This document shows, piece after piece, positions 19,472 to 28,937 of a stretch of 64,000 nucleotides of DNA. Origin of the DNA: Pectinophora gossypiella (Eukaryota; Arthropoda; Insecta; Lepidoptera; Gelechiidae); the NCBI RefSeq assembly GCF_024362695.1, contig NC_065406.1:15252001-15316000 (forward strand), written 5' to 3'. A program made the translations under genes and the position numbers. Positions within the stretch are counted from its first letter, which is position 1. Every line of letters starts with the position of its first letter. The notes beneath the pieces are model-generated. The model had not been told where the DNA came from and searched no databases. It saw only the letters and a program-made list of their open reading frames with translations.

Positions 19472-19697
19472 AGGTGTTAGTGACATCGTAACGAACACAC
19501 AGGGAGATGATTCAGCTCATTATTCTGAGTTAATATCAAGTGGAATTTTCCGTCGCAAAATTAATGTTTTTTTTTTTAGTTTTATTAAATTATTTTCAAT
19601 TCTATACTTTCCCGATGGAAAATTCCATTTTATATCAACTCAGAATCATGGTCTGAATCATCCCTTAAAGTATTCGTTACGTTGTGTTTAACACCCT
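19472..19697. mobile_element. MITE I, palindromic
   Basis: The left arm GTGTTAGTGACATCGTAACG, TTCTGAGTTAATATCAAGTG and the right arm are inverted copies with mismatches (ACTCAGAATCATGG, CGTTACGTTGTG, AACACC). The loop holds a T-run. A chance 90-codon frame crosses it. Relatives are at 21558-22010 and 26891-27074. Second copy at 54618-54843. Confidence 0.8.
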
Positions 19698-19699
19698 GT

Positions 19700-20529
19700 A
19701 TAGTATATCTCTGTCCTGTTATCATACTCAACAAACAATATTTCATGAGGATGCGAGAGTTAAAAACATGAAAATAAAATAAATAGCCTACGAAAAAAAA
19801 TACTACGTCCCACTGCTGGGCTTACGTCTCATTCTAATCAAATCAAATCAAATCAAATGTACTTTATTGCACAGAACTAAAACCAACCGAATGTATGGAG
19901 CGCATACTCTACTAAATTACTCCAGTGCGGGTTGATAGAGGCATTTGGGATAGTAGCCTGGGCTTACCGTGCCTTTCGAAACACGGAATCAATCATCGAA
20001 TGCAATATATTACACACATAACTATTAATTATATAATTTCATCATGATTGCATCATTTATTATCAAACATAGCTGGCGATGAGTGGGTGTATTACTATAC
20101 ACTTCTGCCTACTCCTTTGAAGATGCAGGCGCGATGTTATGTGTTATAACCTGTTGATGATGACGTATATTACGGGTATGTTTCATCCTTATTTCATCAT
20201 TATTTATCATCAACAGGAAATATGCTGCAGGTGTTGTCTTTCAATTTCAATTTTTACATATTTCCTCGCCTTATGGTTGTCTGGAAGAAATCGCTTTAAG
20301 CGATAAGGCCGCCATTTGCCGTGTATTTCTTTTAATTTTGGAGTAATAAAGTGTATATGTATTTGTGTGTTCTAGATTATTATTACGCAATATTATTATA
20401 TTGTTATGTAAAAACTGAATGATAAGTGCAATTTATATTTTAATAATATTATAAAATGCGAAAGTGTATATTATGTGTCTGATTGTTTGTCCGACTTTTA
20501 CGGGAAAACGGAGCGCGGAATTGACGTGA
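19700..20529. other. Mostly unassigned; short repeat tails
   Basis: TACGTCCCACTGCTGGGC near 19803 is a B1-like tail end. Four AATCA units followed by TGTACTTTATTGCACAG (19838-19875) resemble a LINE 3' terminus in reverse. The remainder, including ACGGGAAAACGGAGC near 20499, was not assigned. Confidence 0.45.
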
Positions 20530-20705
20530 TTTTTAGGAGACTTTCCTCAAACTCGCAGAGGGAAAACTAGCTCAATACAGGTTAGGTCACATACCCCCGA
20601 AACGCATTTCTCGGGAATGCGGGTTTTCTCACGATATTTTTATCTGTTGCTGAGCACGTGGTTTAGGCCCGTGTTGGTTTTCGAACTTGCAGGCCTAGCA
20701 CGCTA
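20530..20705 (-). mobile_element. SINE A, diverged
   Basis: Plus strand CAATACAGGTTAGGTCACAT, GCATTTCTCGGGAATGCGGG and TTTTCTCACGATATTTT are the complement of the SINE A body. GGCCCGTGTTGG and TTCGAACTTGCAGG are the head end. A 71-codon frame across it is chance. Second copy at 55676-55851. Confidence 0.65.
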
Positions 20706-20833
20706 TGCTAACACGTTATTTTATCTCGCGTCGCGTCGTGTACACAACTATCGGGACATCCGCGATTTTTTCAAGATGTCGATAAAGGAAATATCTTATT
20801 ATTGTATATTGCTTATAAGAGAGCTGAGCTGAG

Positions 20834-20918
20834 CTATCAATTTTCTCATATTAACGGGTAAGAACCCGTTATTATGTGTTTTAAGCGTAAACTTAAAACA
20901 ATGTATAAAAATTGATAG
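20834..20918. repeat. Three-way inverted repeat (cruciform-like)
   Basis: Outer arms CTATCAATTTT (20834-20844) and AAAATTGATAG (20908-20918) enclose two perfect small hairpins: AACGGGT/ACCCGTT (20853-20859, 20864-20870) and GTTTTAAG/CTTAAAAC (20878-20885, 20892-20899). Second copy at 55980-56064. Confidence 0.7.
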
Positions 20919-21003
20919 TTTTTAACATCATTTGTGTGACACACTTATCATATTCAAGTCGCTAGCAAGTCGACGCGTGAACGAGGAACCTTGACTCGTT
21001 TGT

Positions 21004-21408
21004 GTGGCTTTTTGGCGGGAAACGGGAACGGGACAGTTGCTTTCTTCATTGAATAATCTAAATAATTAATACGAAGTGGTGTTTTGTGGTTAATGATCGC
21101 ATTAAGTTGGTCGGAAGACATTCGCGAGTGTTATTATATCGGAGTATTCAATAAACAAAGTGTATCTGCCTATTTCCGCTTCGTGCCAGGAAGCTGCTTC
21201 ATAACTCGAAAGTTTATGCGGACTTTTGAGTTAATTCGTTTGGGGTTCGGAGTAGGAGTCTACTCCGAGGGTGGGGGCTTAGGTTTCATCATCATCATCT
21301 TTCATCATTTCATCAATCATCAAGAAAAAAAATACGTAAGACATGGCTGTATGGGCATAGTTCCCTTTGCCTTACCCTTCGGGGAAAACCAAAAAAAAAA
21401 AAAAAAAA
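21004..21408 (+). mobile_element. Retroposon H, full length, with 12-bp target-site duplication
   Basis: TGACTCGTTTGT is at 20992-21003 and 21409-21420. The 405-bp insert starts GTGGCTTTTTGGCGGG and ends in GCCTTACCCTTCGGGGAAAA plus an 18-A tail (21391-21408). No tRNA or 5S head is visible, and the 132-codon frame crossing it (21084-21482) continues outside the element and is chance. The 3' end resembles LINE 3' ends I know from Lepidoptera, so it is probably a non-autonomous partner. Second copy at 56150-56554. Confidence 0.85.
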
Positions 21409-21479
21409 TGACTCGTTTGTCAAATTTGACAACTAGCGCTTTGACATTTACTCGCTGTACTCGCGCCGTTTTAGCGTGT

Positions 21480-21541
21480 TAGGCCTGCTGCGACCTCACA
21501 GTGAGAATTAAGTGATATACCAACTGAGCCACTACGGTGCA
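21480..21541 (-). mobile_element. tRNA-like SINE A head fragment
   Basis: The plus strand GGCCTGCTGCGACCTCACAG and ATATACCAACTGAGCCACTA is a decayed complement of the SINE A head. Stem pairing is lost. Second copy at 56626-56687. Confidence 0.5.
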
Positions 21542-21557
21542 TACGGTTACGTCGTAC

Positions 21558-22010
21558 GGGTGTTAGTGACAACGTAACGAATATTAAGGTGGATGATTCA
21601 GACCATAATTCTGAGTTAATCATCATCATCAGCCGTATGACGCCCACTGCTGGGCATAGGCCTCCCCCAAGGATCTCCACGACGATCGGTCCTGCGCTGC
21701 CCGCATCCAGCGGCTTCCCGCGACCTTCACCAGATCGTCGGTCCCCCTTGTAGCGGGCCTACCCACTGAGCGTCGTCCGACACGTGGTCGCCATTCTAGA
21801 ACCTTTCCGCCCCAGCGGCCATCGGTTCTCCTCGCTATGTGTACTGCCCACTGCCACTTCAGCTTTGCAATGATATTATCCATTTGTTTCTGAGTTAATA
21901 TCAAGTGAAAATTCATGATATTTTTTATACTTTACACTTGATATTAACTTAGAATCATGGCCTGAATCATCCCTCAAAGTTTTCGTTACGTTGTGTCACT
22001 AACACCCTGT
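21558..22010. mobile_element. MITE I interrupted by LINE R
   Basis: The left arm 21558-21620 (GGTGTTAGTGACAACGTAAC) and the remainder 21888-22010 (ending TGTCACTAACACC) make a typical MITE I once the 267-bp insert 21621-21887 is set aside. Second copy at 56704-57156. Confidence 0.85.
21621..21887 (-). pseudogene. LINE R 3' end, 267 bp, nested in MITE I, 12-bp target duplication
   Basis: TTCTGAGTTAAT is at 21609-21620 and 21888-21899. The minus frame carries MDNIIAKLKWQWAVHIARRT, WGGKVLEWRPRVGRRSVGRP, VAGSRWMRAAQDRSSW and GEAYAQQWASYG, then the stop, followed by a (TGA)n tail. This is the C-terminal segment (HIARRTDGRW, RSVGRP) of an endonuclease/reverse-transcriptase LINE of RTE type. The frame is undamaged over the segment, which suggests a fairly young insertion. 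Second copy at 56767-57033. Confidence 0.9.
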
Positions 22011-22109
22011 ATTTGTGTATGTAACGTGACATGTCACTTTATGTCAATCCCCAAGTTCGATTGAACCAATAACATTGGTGCTAATTCATTGATGGTGTGT
22101 ACTGAAGCA

Positions 22110-22218
22110 TACATACATACATAAACTCATGCCTAATTCCGACCGGGGTACGCAGAGACTATGGAATTCCATTTGTCTCGATCTTGACGCTCTTATCTTG
22201 CTTCCTCCACATTCATTC
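22110..22218 (-). mobile_element. LINE E terminal fragment
   Basis: ACATACATACATAAACTCATGCC, split by a few changes, then CCGGGGTACGCAGAGACTATGG-like sequence and CTTGCTTCCTCCACATTCAT. Second copy at 57256-57364. Confidence 0.75.
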
Positions 22219-22254
22219 GTATCATCACTAATTTAAAAGCCACGATCTTATCGG

Positions 22255-22600
22255 TGAAGCATTCTCCATACTACTATTTAAGGGAAAAATAGGGCAGTGG
22301 TTTCCCTCTCGTCGTCCTCCCCGCAGTACTCTGTCTGACGCGAGTGGGATGGCCCCAAAGTATTATATTTCAAAGTTGTACTAACTCTCCTGTCCTCCGC
22401 CTCTGAATGCTACTGACAGTTACTGCTGCCCTCCGTCAGGTTCCAGATTACAGTCCCTGTGACTTGCCCCATTCATTAATTCGTATACACCATCTAATTT
22501 TATTTTAAGTTATGCTTGTAATTTTTTTATCCACCGAAAAGGAAAGGGAAGTAGGCGTTAGTTTATACATACATACATACATACATTAAACGAGTTAAAA
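22255..22600. mobile_element. Unassigned retroposon-like tail
   Basis: A C/T-rich stretch (GTGGTTTCCCTCTCGTCG, GCGAGTGGGATGGCCC) ends near an ACAT microsatellite (22564-22584). The general look is of a LINE 3' UTR with a short tandem tail, but no second copy exists in the unique part of the window. Second copy at 57401-57746. Confidence 0.35.
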
Positions 22601-23152
22601 CACATAGAGATCCAAACAGGAAATCAAACCTACGACATTGGAAACGGGCGTCTGACCACGAAATTTTCTAACATATTACTCATTACTACAAATACTTCAT
22701 ACGACTATATGCCATAATGTACCTAGGCCCTTAGCTAAAGTCCCTGATATAAAATTGTCAGATAACATAATACGTTATTTTGAGACGACTAATTGATGGA
22801 TATTAAGCGACTGTTATAATTTCCTGCAAAATAATCAAATAAGTAATACTACACAATAAGTAATCTAATTAGTTAAGAATACGCCATTGAAGAATGACTA
22901 TTCAATTTGTGTTATCACGTCGATAAGGAGAGTACATACAATATTAATATTTATTACCAACTGAGAGCTTCAAACTCCAATCAATATTCATTTTTAGAGT
23001 TCTTTACATAAAATGAAAGTAGAAAAAAACCGCATTTTATTTTTGAACACGAAAATTTTAAAATTCAAAAGGCATTTTAATTAAATGAAACCTATTAATT
23101 CTTATCTAGTAATACGGATAAGCAAACGCACATTAGCGTAGTGGTACGGATA
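22601..23152. other. Upstream flank of the P450, no element recognised
   Basis: A degraded tRNA-like B box on the minus strand (GTAGGTTTGATTTCC, about 22626-22640) is the only hint. The rest is AT-rich. Confidence 0.4.
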
Positions 23153-23453
23153 AGCTGTGGTAGTCCAATTGGTAGAACGCTTGCCTCTCACTTTGAGGTC
23201 GCAAGTTCGAATCCAGCACAGGCCTAAACCTATGATTGTTGAATTTATTTTCAAATACATGTTTGGATCATTATCACGTGCTCATCGGTGAAGGAAAACA
23301 TCGTGAGGAAACCTACATTCCCGAGAAATTCATTTTCGGAGGTGTGTGAACTGAAAGTGAAAAAAACTGAACTGAAAAAAAGTGAACCTGTCAATTTTTT
23401 ATGTTAGGTAAGCGGACCCTGTGAGAAACGGGATAACGCTAGGGAGATGATGA
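23153..23453 (+). mobile_element. SINE A, most complete copy, just upstream of the P450
   Basis: tRNA-like head: A-box region TGGTAGTCCAATTGGTAG, anticodon arm GCCTCTCACTTTGAGGTC, B box AGTTCGAATCC. Body: TTTGGATCATTATCACGTG, GGTGAAGGAAAACATCGTG, GAGGAAACCTACATTCCCG, CATTTTCGGAGGTGTGTG. Tail: GCGGACCCTGTGAGAAACG, GGATAACGCTAGGGAGATGA. It ends about 65 bp before the putative initiator and 145 bp before the P450 start codon, so it is part of the promoter-proximal DNA. No clean target duplication was found. Confidence 0.8.
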
Positions 23454-23519
23454 CTAATATTGTTACGGAACCCTAATGGTTCGTGTCATGGCCACTTCAT
23501 TAATGATACGTAAACAATG

Positions 23520-23525
23520 TCAGTT
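23520..23525 (+). promoter_or_regulatory. Putative arthropod initiator (TCAGTT) of the P450
   Basis: TCAGTT matches the insect initiator consensus TCAGTY and lies 73 bp before the ATG at 23598. No canonical TATA box is placed 30 bp upstream; the sequence there is ATGATACGTAAAC. Second copy at 58666-58671. Confidence 0.3.
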
Positions 23526-23597
23526 AGTACTTTATTGCTCTTCGCGAGGACAAACGTGTCAACAATTTAAACGTTGAAGTAGTACTTCTACACCATA

Positions 23598-25919
23598 ATG
23601 TTTTTCCTTTTATTATTGTTTCTGTGCTCACTTTTGGCAATATTCATATTAAAAAATAAAAACAGTGACTATTGGAAGAAAAGAAATGTAGTTCAAGTCA
23701 GTGGATTACTCTCGAAATTCTATTTTGGGAATGTATCTTTACCTGAAGTCTACAAGAAAGTGTACGATGACTATCCCGGAGAACCTTACGTTGGTATTTT
23801 CCTTGGAATGAGGCCAGCGTTGCTGATACGAGACGTAGAAAACGTACAAGCAGTAATGGCAGGAGAATTCCAAAGTTTTTATAAGCGAGGAATCACGCTA
23901 AACCCGCAAGATGTCCTAGCTGACAATGTTCTGTTCATAGACGAGTTCGGACGCTGGAAAATTCTGAGACACAAACTCTCTCCTATTTTCACGAGCTCGA
24001 AGCTAAAGAACATGTTTTATATTCTTGAAAGATGCGGTCGAGACTTCGTAGAACGGATCAAACAGGACCCGAAAAATGTGGATAATCCTTTCGAGGCATT
24101 GTATTCGTATACTACTGCATCCATAGCCGCATCAGTATTTGGTATTGATGCTCAAGTCAAAAACACGATGGATTCTCCACTTTTGGATATGGTAAAGAAA
24201 GCTATAGCTCCAACTTTGAAGTCTAACCTCATATTTGCTATAGCTAATATATCCCCGCGTTTGTTACAAGTTTTTAACTTGAAATCTTTTGGCGATTACG
24301 AAGAGTTCTTTGTTGGTGTTGTGAGGAAAGTTATTGAAAATAGAAGAAATGAAAAACAAAGACGACACGATTTCATTGATATATGCTTGGAGCTACAAGA
24401 TCAGGGGATGATGAAAGATTTTACAACGGGATATGAATTGGAACCATCTGTTGAAGTATTGGCGGCTCAAGCGTTTTTTTTTCTTTGTAGCTGGTGCTGA
24501 TACTTCAGCCAATACAATGCATTTCACTTTACTGGAACTGTCAAACAACCCGAACATTTTAAAAAAGGTCCACAATGAAATCGATGAGGTATTTGATAAG
24601 TGTGATGAGAAGTTGACGTATAGCGATGTTTATGAAAAGTTTCCATATTTAGACAAAGTAGTCAAAGAGGCTTTGAGAAAATTTCCCCCAATTGGTATGA
24701 TTCAACGCAAGTGCACGAAGGATACAATACTGCCTGTTGGTGGAGTGAGAGTCGATAAAGATTGTACCATTGTATTGCCAGTGTATGCTATACATAGAGA
24801 TGAGAATTATTATCCAAATCCTGATGTATTTGATCCAGACAGATTTTCGCCCGAAAATGAAGCTGAAATACCAAACTACGCTTATTTGCCCTTTGGTGAG
24901 GGGAATCGCATCTGTTTAGGTAAATATATAATTTTTATTAGTACTATTGCAACATACCAATCCGTGGTGGATCGTGTGATTCATGGGCGAATCGTGGTGG
25001 ACTATGCTCCATACCCCCTCCAGTTGATTGAGGGGAAGCCTTTGCCCAGCATAATATAAATTGAGATAGACGAGGTACAGACATCGCAAGATGAACTAAG
25101 TACCCACACCTCACCGAACTTTTTGTTAGACCAACATAATAGGTGATAACCACCCAACAGTGCGACATATTAGCACGCCCCGGACACTTCATACAATACT
25201 CCTCGTTTGACACAGACACTCATGCCCATTACGATTGAAGACTAAAGTAAGACCGAGGGGGTTGAGGTAAATCTAGCTCAGCCACTGGTGGGGTGCGGAG
25301 AGTAGGCGTTCTATACGTAGTATTATTCCTTATCCTAATTTTAGAATAAATAGTCTAATATCAATAAGGCTATTTATGCAATGTTTATGTTATTGAAACA
25401 CATGGCGCTCCATGAACACAAAGAAAAACAGAGACAGTAATTAAGCGATCGGTTGATTGCCTATAGGCAAATCATATTATAGCTATACTTAGTAATCTTG
25501 ACTGTAGGTTGTTTTTGGTTATTCGTAGATAAGATAACAATTTTAATGCTTTCTCCAATACAAAAAAGGAATTACTTATCGTACCAAAAACGAGTAGGTA
25601 TCAAGTGAAACGCAATAATGCCGCCTTGTGTGCGTCTTCGGTTTTTATATTCTGGTGTATTTTTATTGCATGTTTTTTCCCAATGTTATCAGTAACAAAT
25701 GTGTTTTAAAATTACTCATTAATAATGATTCATGTCTTATTGTTTTTCTTTTCAGGTATGAGACTTGCGCGTTTGCAGGTGAAAGTTGGACTGGCTTGGT
25801 TACTCAGACGTTACACACTGGTCCCGCAGTCTGTGGTCCCGGAGCATTTTGAACCTAGTGTCTTCGCGTTAAGGGCCTCCAAATATCGTTATGATTTAGT
25901 TCCCAGATCAACTAATTAA
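23598..25919 (+). pseudogene. Cytochrome P450 (CYP3 clan, CYP6-like), first copy, frameshifted
   Basis: Exon 1 runs 23598-24919, intron 24920-25755 (GT...AG, 836 bp) and exon 2 25756-25919. The protein start, membrane anchor, C-helix WKILR and everything up to the I-helix match the intact gene at 58744-61064. A T-run at 24474-24482 has nine Ts where the other copy has eight. After that point the frame gives LCSWC and a stop at 24500, losing the I-helix, the ExxR motif and the heme-binding cysteine. The downstream part (24433 on) stays open in the other phase with no further damage. A true old pseudogene would be expected to show more lesions. I therefore suspect a homopolymer consensus error or a very recent allele rather than a dead gene. 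Confidence 0.85.
24960..25345 (+). mobile_element. Repeat mosaic in the P450 intron, first copy
   Basis: B1-like tail at about 24960-25055, family K at about 25065-25155 (reverse of 30395-30485, sharing TCGCAAGATGAACTAAGTAC), family L at 25232-25345 (GACTAAAGTAAGACCGAGGG). All are in non-coding intron sequence. Confidence 0.7.
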
Positions 25920-25947
25920 CGTGCTTAGGGAAAATGGACAGGATGAC

Positions 25948-26013
25948 GACCCGGTGGTGTAATGGTTAACACGCTCGCTAGTTTGACAAGCGCTGCGGGT
26001 TCAAGTTCAAGTC
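25948..26013 (+). mobile_element. tRNA-Val-like fragment in the P450 3' flank
   Basis: GACCCGGTGGTGTAATGG (A box), an anticodon-loop-like TTTGACAA (GAC, valine) and GGGTTCAAGTTC (B box). Acceptor-stem pairing is absent, so it is more likely a SINE head or tRNA relic than a working gene. It starts 29 bp after the stop codon. Second copy at 61093-61158. Confidence 0.5.
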
Positions 26014-26053
26014 AGATTTTTAAAATTTTTAAGTTATAGTTTTAGATAAATGC

Positions 26054-26059
26054 AATAAA
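26054..26059 (+). terminator. Candidate polyadenylation signal AATAAA for the P450
   Basis: First AATAAA after the stop codon, 135 bp downstream; second copy at 61199-61204. The mRNA end itself cannot be seen. Confidence 0.4.
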
Positions 26060-26890
26060 AAATGTAAAACACAGTTGTGTACTATATGATTAGCTAATAA
26101 CTAGTAACCCGCTATGTGCGAGGATCTTTTTTAATAAGATTGGCTATATAAGCCACATTGAAGCAGTCGCCGTAGCAGAAATCGGCTGGATCACATCATA
26201 ATCATCAACTTGTAACATATTAAACAAATTAAATCACAATGAAATACATGAAAAAGAAAAATAAAGAAAATTTAAAGTAATACAAATAAAAACAAACAAA
26301 TAAAAGAAAGGATGCAGGTCGTGTCGTATCAGGAAATGAAGGATTTGGTGGAAAAAAAAGGAATGACGATTACTCCTACGATAAGCGCGCAGCTCTTAAA
26401 TGATGAGAGAGAATGTAATACAAAAGATATAAATTCTGTTTTGGGTATTAATAAAAAATACTGTAAGTACACATAAAATAATAAATTAGCTGGTACTATG
26501 TAAATAAAAAGGACACAGTGTAAAGGAAACTATTGCAGGTGCAGTGTGCCATCATTTTTATTTAATGCCTACTGTTTCTGAATAATTATTTATTATTTTC
26601 CTGTTACTCGTAATGGCAGGTAAATGAATGAGTTCAAATAAACGATCAAATTAAATGATTCGCGGATATACTTAATTCTAATTTACTTTGACGGGTCTAG
26701 TACAAAATTAGTTCCGCCCAACTGATAGCTCTACTTTTACTCAGGGCTGTCAAACTAAATCAAGATTAATTTTCGTGTGATTTATTGAGACTGTACGTAT
26801 ATTGAAACTAATAGTAAGATAATTTTAAAAATACTTATTAAATAGTTTTATAAATATAATATTATGTTTACGTTACTCTGCAGAAAATAG
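26060..26890. other. Mostly unassigned
   Basis: GTCGTGTCGTATCAGGAAAT near 26317-26336 resembles the LINE F coding end. The surroundings are A-rich and have no relatives here. Confidence 0.45.
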
Positions 26891-27074
26891 TGTGTTAGTG
26901 CCATCGTAACGAAAACTTTGAGGGATGATTCAGATCATGATTACGAGTTGATATCAAGTGGAATATTCCATCGCAAAAGTATAAAATTATATAAAAAAAA
27001 ATCACTTGATATTAACTCAGAATCATGGTTTGAATCATCCCCCTCAGTATTCGTTACAATGTCACTAACACCTT
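26891..27074. mobile_element. MITE I, palindromic
   Basis: GTGTTAGTGCCATCGTAACG, then GTTGATATCAAGTGGAATA. A short A-rich loop follows, then the inverted arm (CACTTGATATTAACTCAG, TCGTTACAATGTCACTAACA). It is the most compact copy, 184 bp. Second copy at 62036-62219. Confidence 0.8.
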
Positions 27075-27120
27075 ATAATATATTATAATGAACGAAAGTT
27101 GTAGTTATTTCGATAGGAAC

Positions 27121-27306
27121 TAATACATACATAACCTCACGCTTATTTCCCACCGGGGTGAGCAGAGATTATGGAATTCCATTTGCTTCGATCCTGACAC
27201 ACTTATCTTGCTTCTTCCACATCAATTGGTCCTTGTTCCACATTTATCAATCGTACTGAAGCTTTTCTAATGACATCTCCAATTTGGTAATGTACGTCTT
27301 TCGACA
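27121..27306 (-). mobile_element. LINE E 3' fragment
   Basis: TACATACATAACCTCACGC, then CCCACCGGGGTGAGCAGAG, CTTCGATCCTGACACACTTA and TGACATCTCCAATTTGGTAA with internal deletions. Second copy at 62266-62451. Confidence 0.75.
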
Positions 27307-28547
27307 ACTAATTAATAAATAAGTAAATAATTGTAAAGATTCTATTTTCTATCCCTTGCAAATTATCACGTTTTGGAATACAAATGGACGCTAAGTCGCT
27401 CGTCCCAGCTTGGCAACAGCTAGTGGGATCAAGTCGCGACCGAGCGATTTCAATTTAATTCCCATTTCAAAGGACGGAGTCATCTTATTTTTAATATAGA
27501 TATATATATTAAATAAAGCCGATAATGAGATATACAAGGGATATATTATGTGGCTTAACACGGTTTGCAATTGAGGAAACCGGAGTCTACATAACCCGTT
27601 TTATTACAGCGATTCCTCGTTAAGGAGACGACTTACGATATTCAAATCGTCATATAATACTTAAGGGTTACGCTTTCAATTTCCCACGTGCAAATGGTAT
27701 TGAACAAACCCATTCTGCGATCGTACTGCAATAGAGATTTCAATTCCAATTGCGATTTTCTATTCCCACACGCGGCCATTCAGCGAAGAAATTCATACGG
27801 TTGGCACCACTCCAATATTTCTTGTTATATTTTGCTTTTCATCATTAGAAAGGGAAAGAAGAGGCTTTGGCTTGAGGCATCTTTATTATGTACTGGTAGG
27901 TGTTAGTAACATAAAATAAGCTCATAACTATATCCCAACAGGCTATTTGACTGGGTCGAAGATAAATTATAAAGTGCTTAGATCTACAAATAGAAGCCAG
28001 TCTATGATGATCAAAAATCAATCTCATTTTTCTTTTTGACTTATTTTCGAATTTTAATTATGAATTAAGTAACAATGATTACGATTTTTGACTGCTTTCA
28101 CTGATGACGTCACAGGCCAGTATTTCCATACAAATTCCGTAGAAAATTGTCGATTTTACGATTCGTAAATAGTATCTCATTTGACTAAGTTGTCAAATAG
28201 CCTTTTGGCTTAATCAGAGGTACGTCCATCACAAGATGAACTAATTAGCTCTTAGTGAATAGTGTCTTATATAAAGTTTTATCATGTAAGGAAATAAGAA
28301 TGAAAAATTCTATCGAATTATCTCATGTATAGCTGAGTGAGTGATAGGTGAGTTGAGATGATTGTGTGAGAAGTAAACGAGTAACATGAGTAGTACAGAA
28401 GGTATAGAGTGTAGAAGGGATGCATAGACAAATGATAGGTTGAGTGAAGGAGTGAGAGAGGGATAGAAGGAGTGAGAAGGGAAGGAGAGACGATGGTTGT
28501 GTAAATTGTTGTACTGGGAGAATAAATTTTTATTAATTATATAGAAG
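27307..28547. other. Unassigned; C-poor purine-rich patch at 28325-28495
   Basis: No gene is supported. A 72-codon frame at 27688-27906 has no motif. From 28325 to 28495 the plus strand is almost free of C and rich in GAGTGAG/GAAGG units, which creates a long chance frame on the minus strand. Confidence 0.5.
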
Positions 28548-28867
28548 TCTTCTTCTATCGTGTGGGTTGTGAGGTGGAGTACCAACCTCATCAACCCTGG
28601 TGTCAGGGTTACTATTGAGCCGCCAAAAGCCCCTGACATGGCTCATGTAACGACTACTTACTTACATCAGTAAGTAGTAACCGGGACAAACGGCTTAACG
28701 TGCCTTCCAAAGCACGAATCATCTTACTTTCGGACAATCAGGTGATCAGCTTGTAATGTCCTAACCAAACTAGGGACCACAGAGTAATTTTCGTGATGTA
28801 CACTGGGAATCGAACCTGGGACCTCCGGATCGTGAGCCCAACGCTCAACCACTAGACCACAGAGGCC
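28548..28867 (-). mobile_element. SINE B2, full length
   Basis: Plus strand from TCTTCTTCTATCGTGTGGG to ACCACAGAGGCCG. All parts are present: B2 tail, core (AACGTGCCTTCCAAAGCACG), leader and head with B-box complement GGAATCGAACC. Second copy 63693-64000, cut by the window end. Confidence 0.9.
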
Positions 28868-28937
28868 GTTATTATTAGCAAGGGTAGGTATTACAGCTCT
28901 TTTTACATAAGTTTTGCGTCTTTTTACTGCCGGGAAC

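Larger units (their letters stand above)
737..28855. repeat. Large direct repeat, first copy (about 28 kb)
   Basis: This stretch recurs as 35871-64000 in the same order and orientation. Every short reading frame checked between 12301 and 24470 has the same predicted translation in both copies, and there is no net length difference over those 12 kb. Differences are mostly small indels. They cluster at 740-3170 and about 7380-8560, with single events at the GT/GC microsatellite near 11800 and at a T-run at 24474-24482. A substitution is visible next to the C-run near 1533. The copy may continue past 28855, because the window ends there in the second copy. Confidence 0.95.

Noticed and set aside
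21084..21482. 132-codon frame
   Set aside because: It covers retroposon H, its poly(A) tail (poly-Lys) and flanking DNA; no conserved motif.
23153..23226. Possible functional tRNA gene
   Set aside because: A and B boxes are present, but the anticodon loop lacks the invariant T33 and the acceptor stem does not pair; the sequence continues into the SINE A body.
737..28855. Treating the two P450 copies as an expanded gene cluster
   Set aside because: The 100-N junction, near identity and indel-type differences make an assembly duplicate more likely; kept as one gene until read depth says otherwise.
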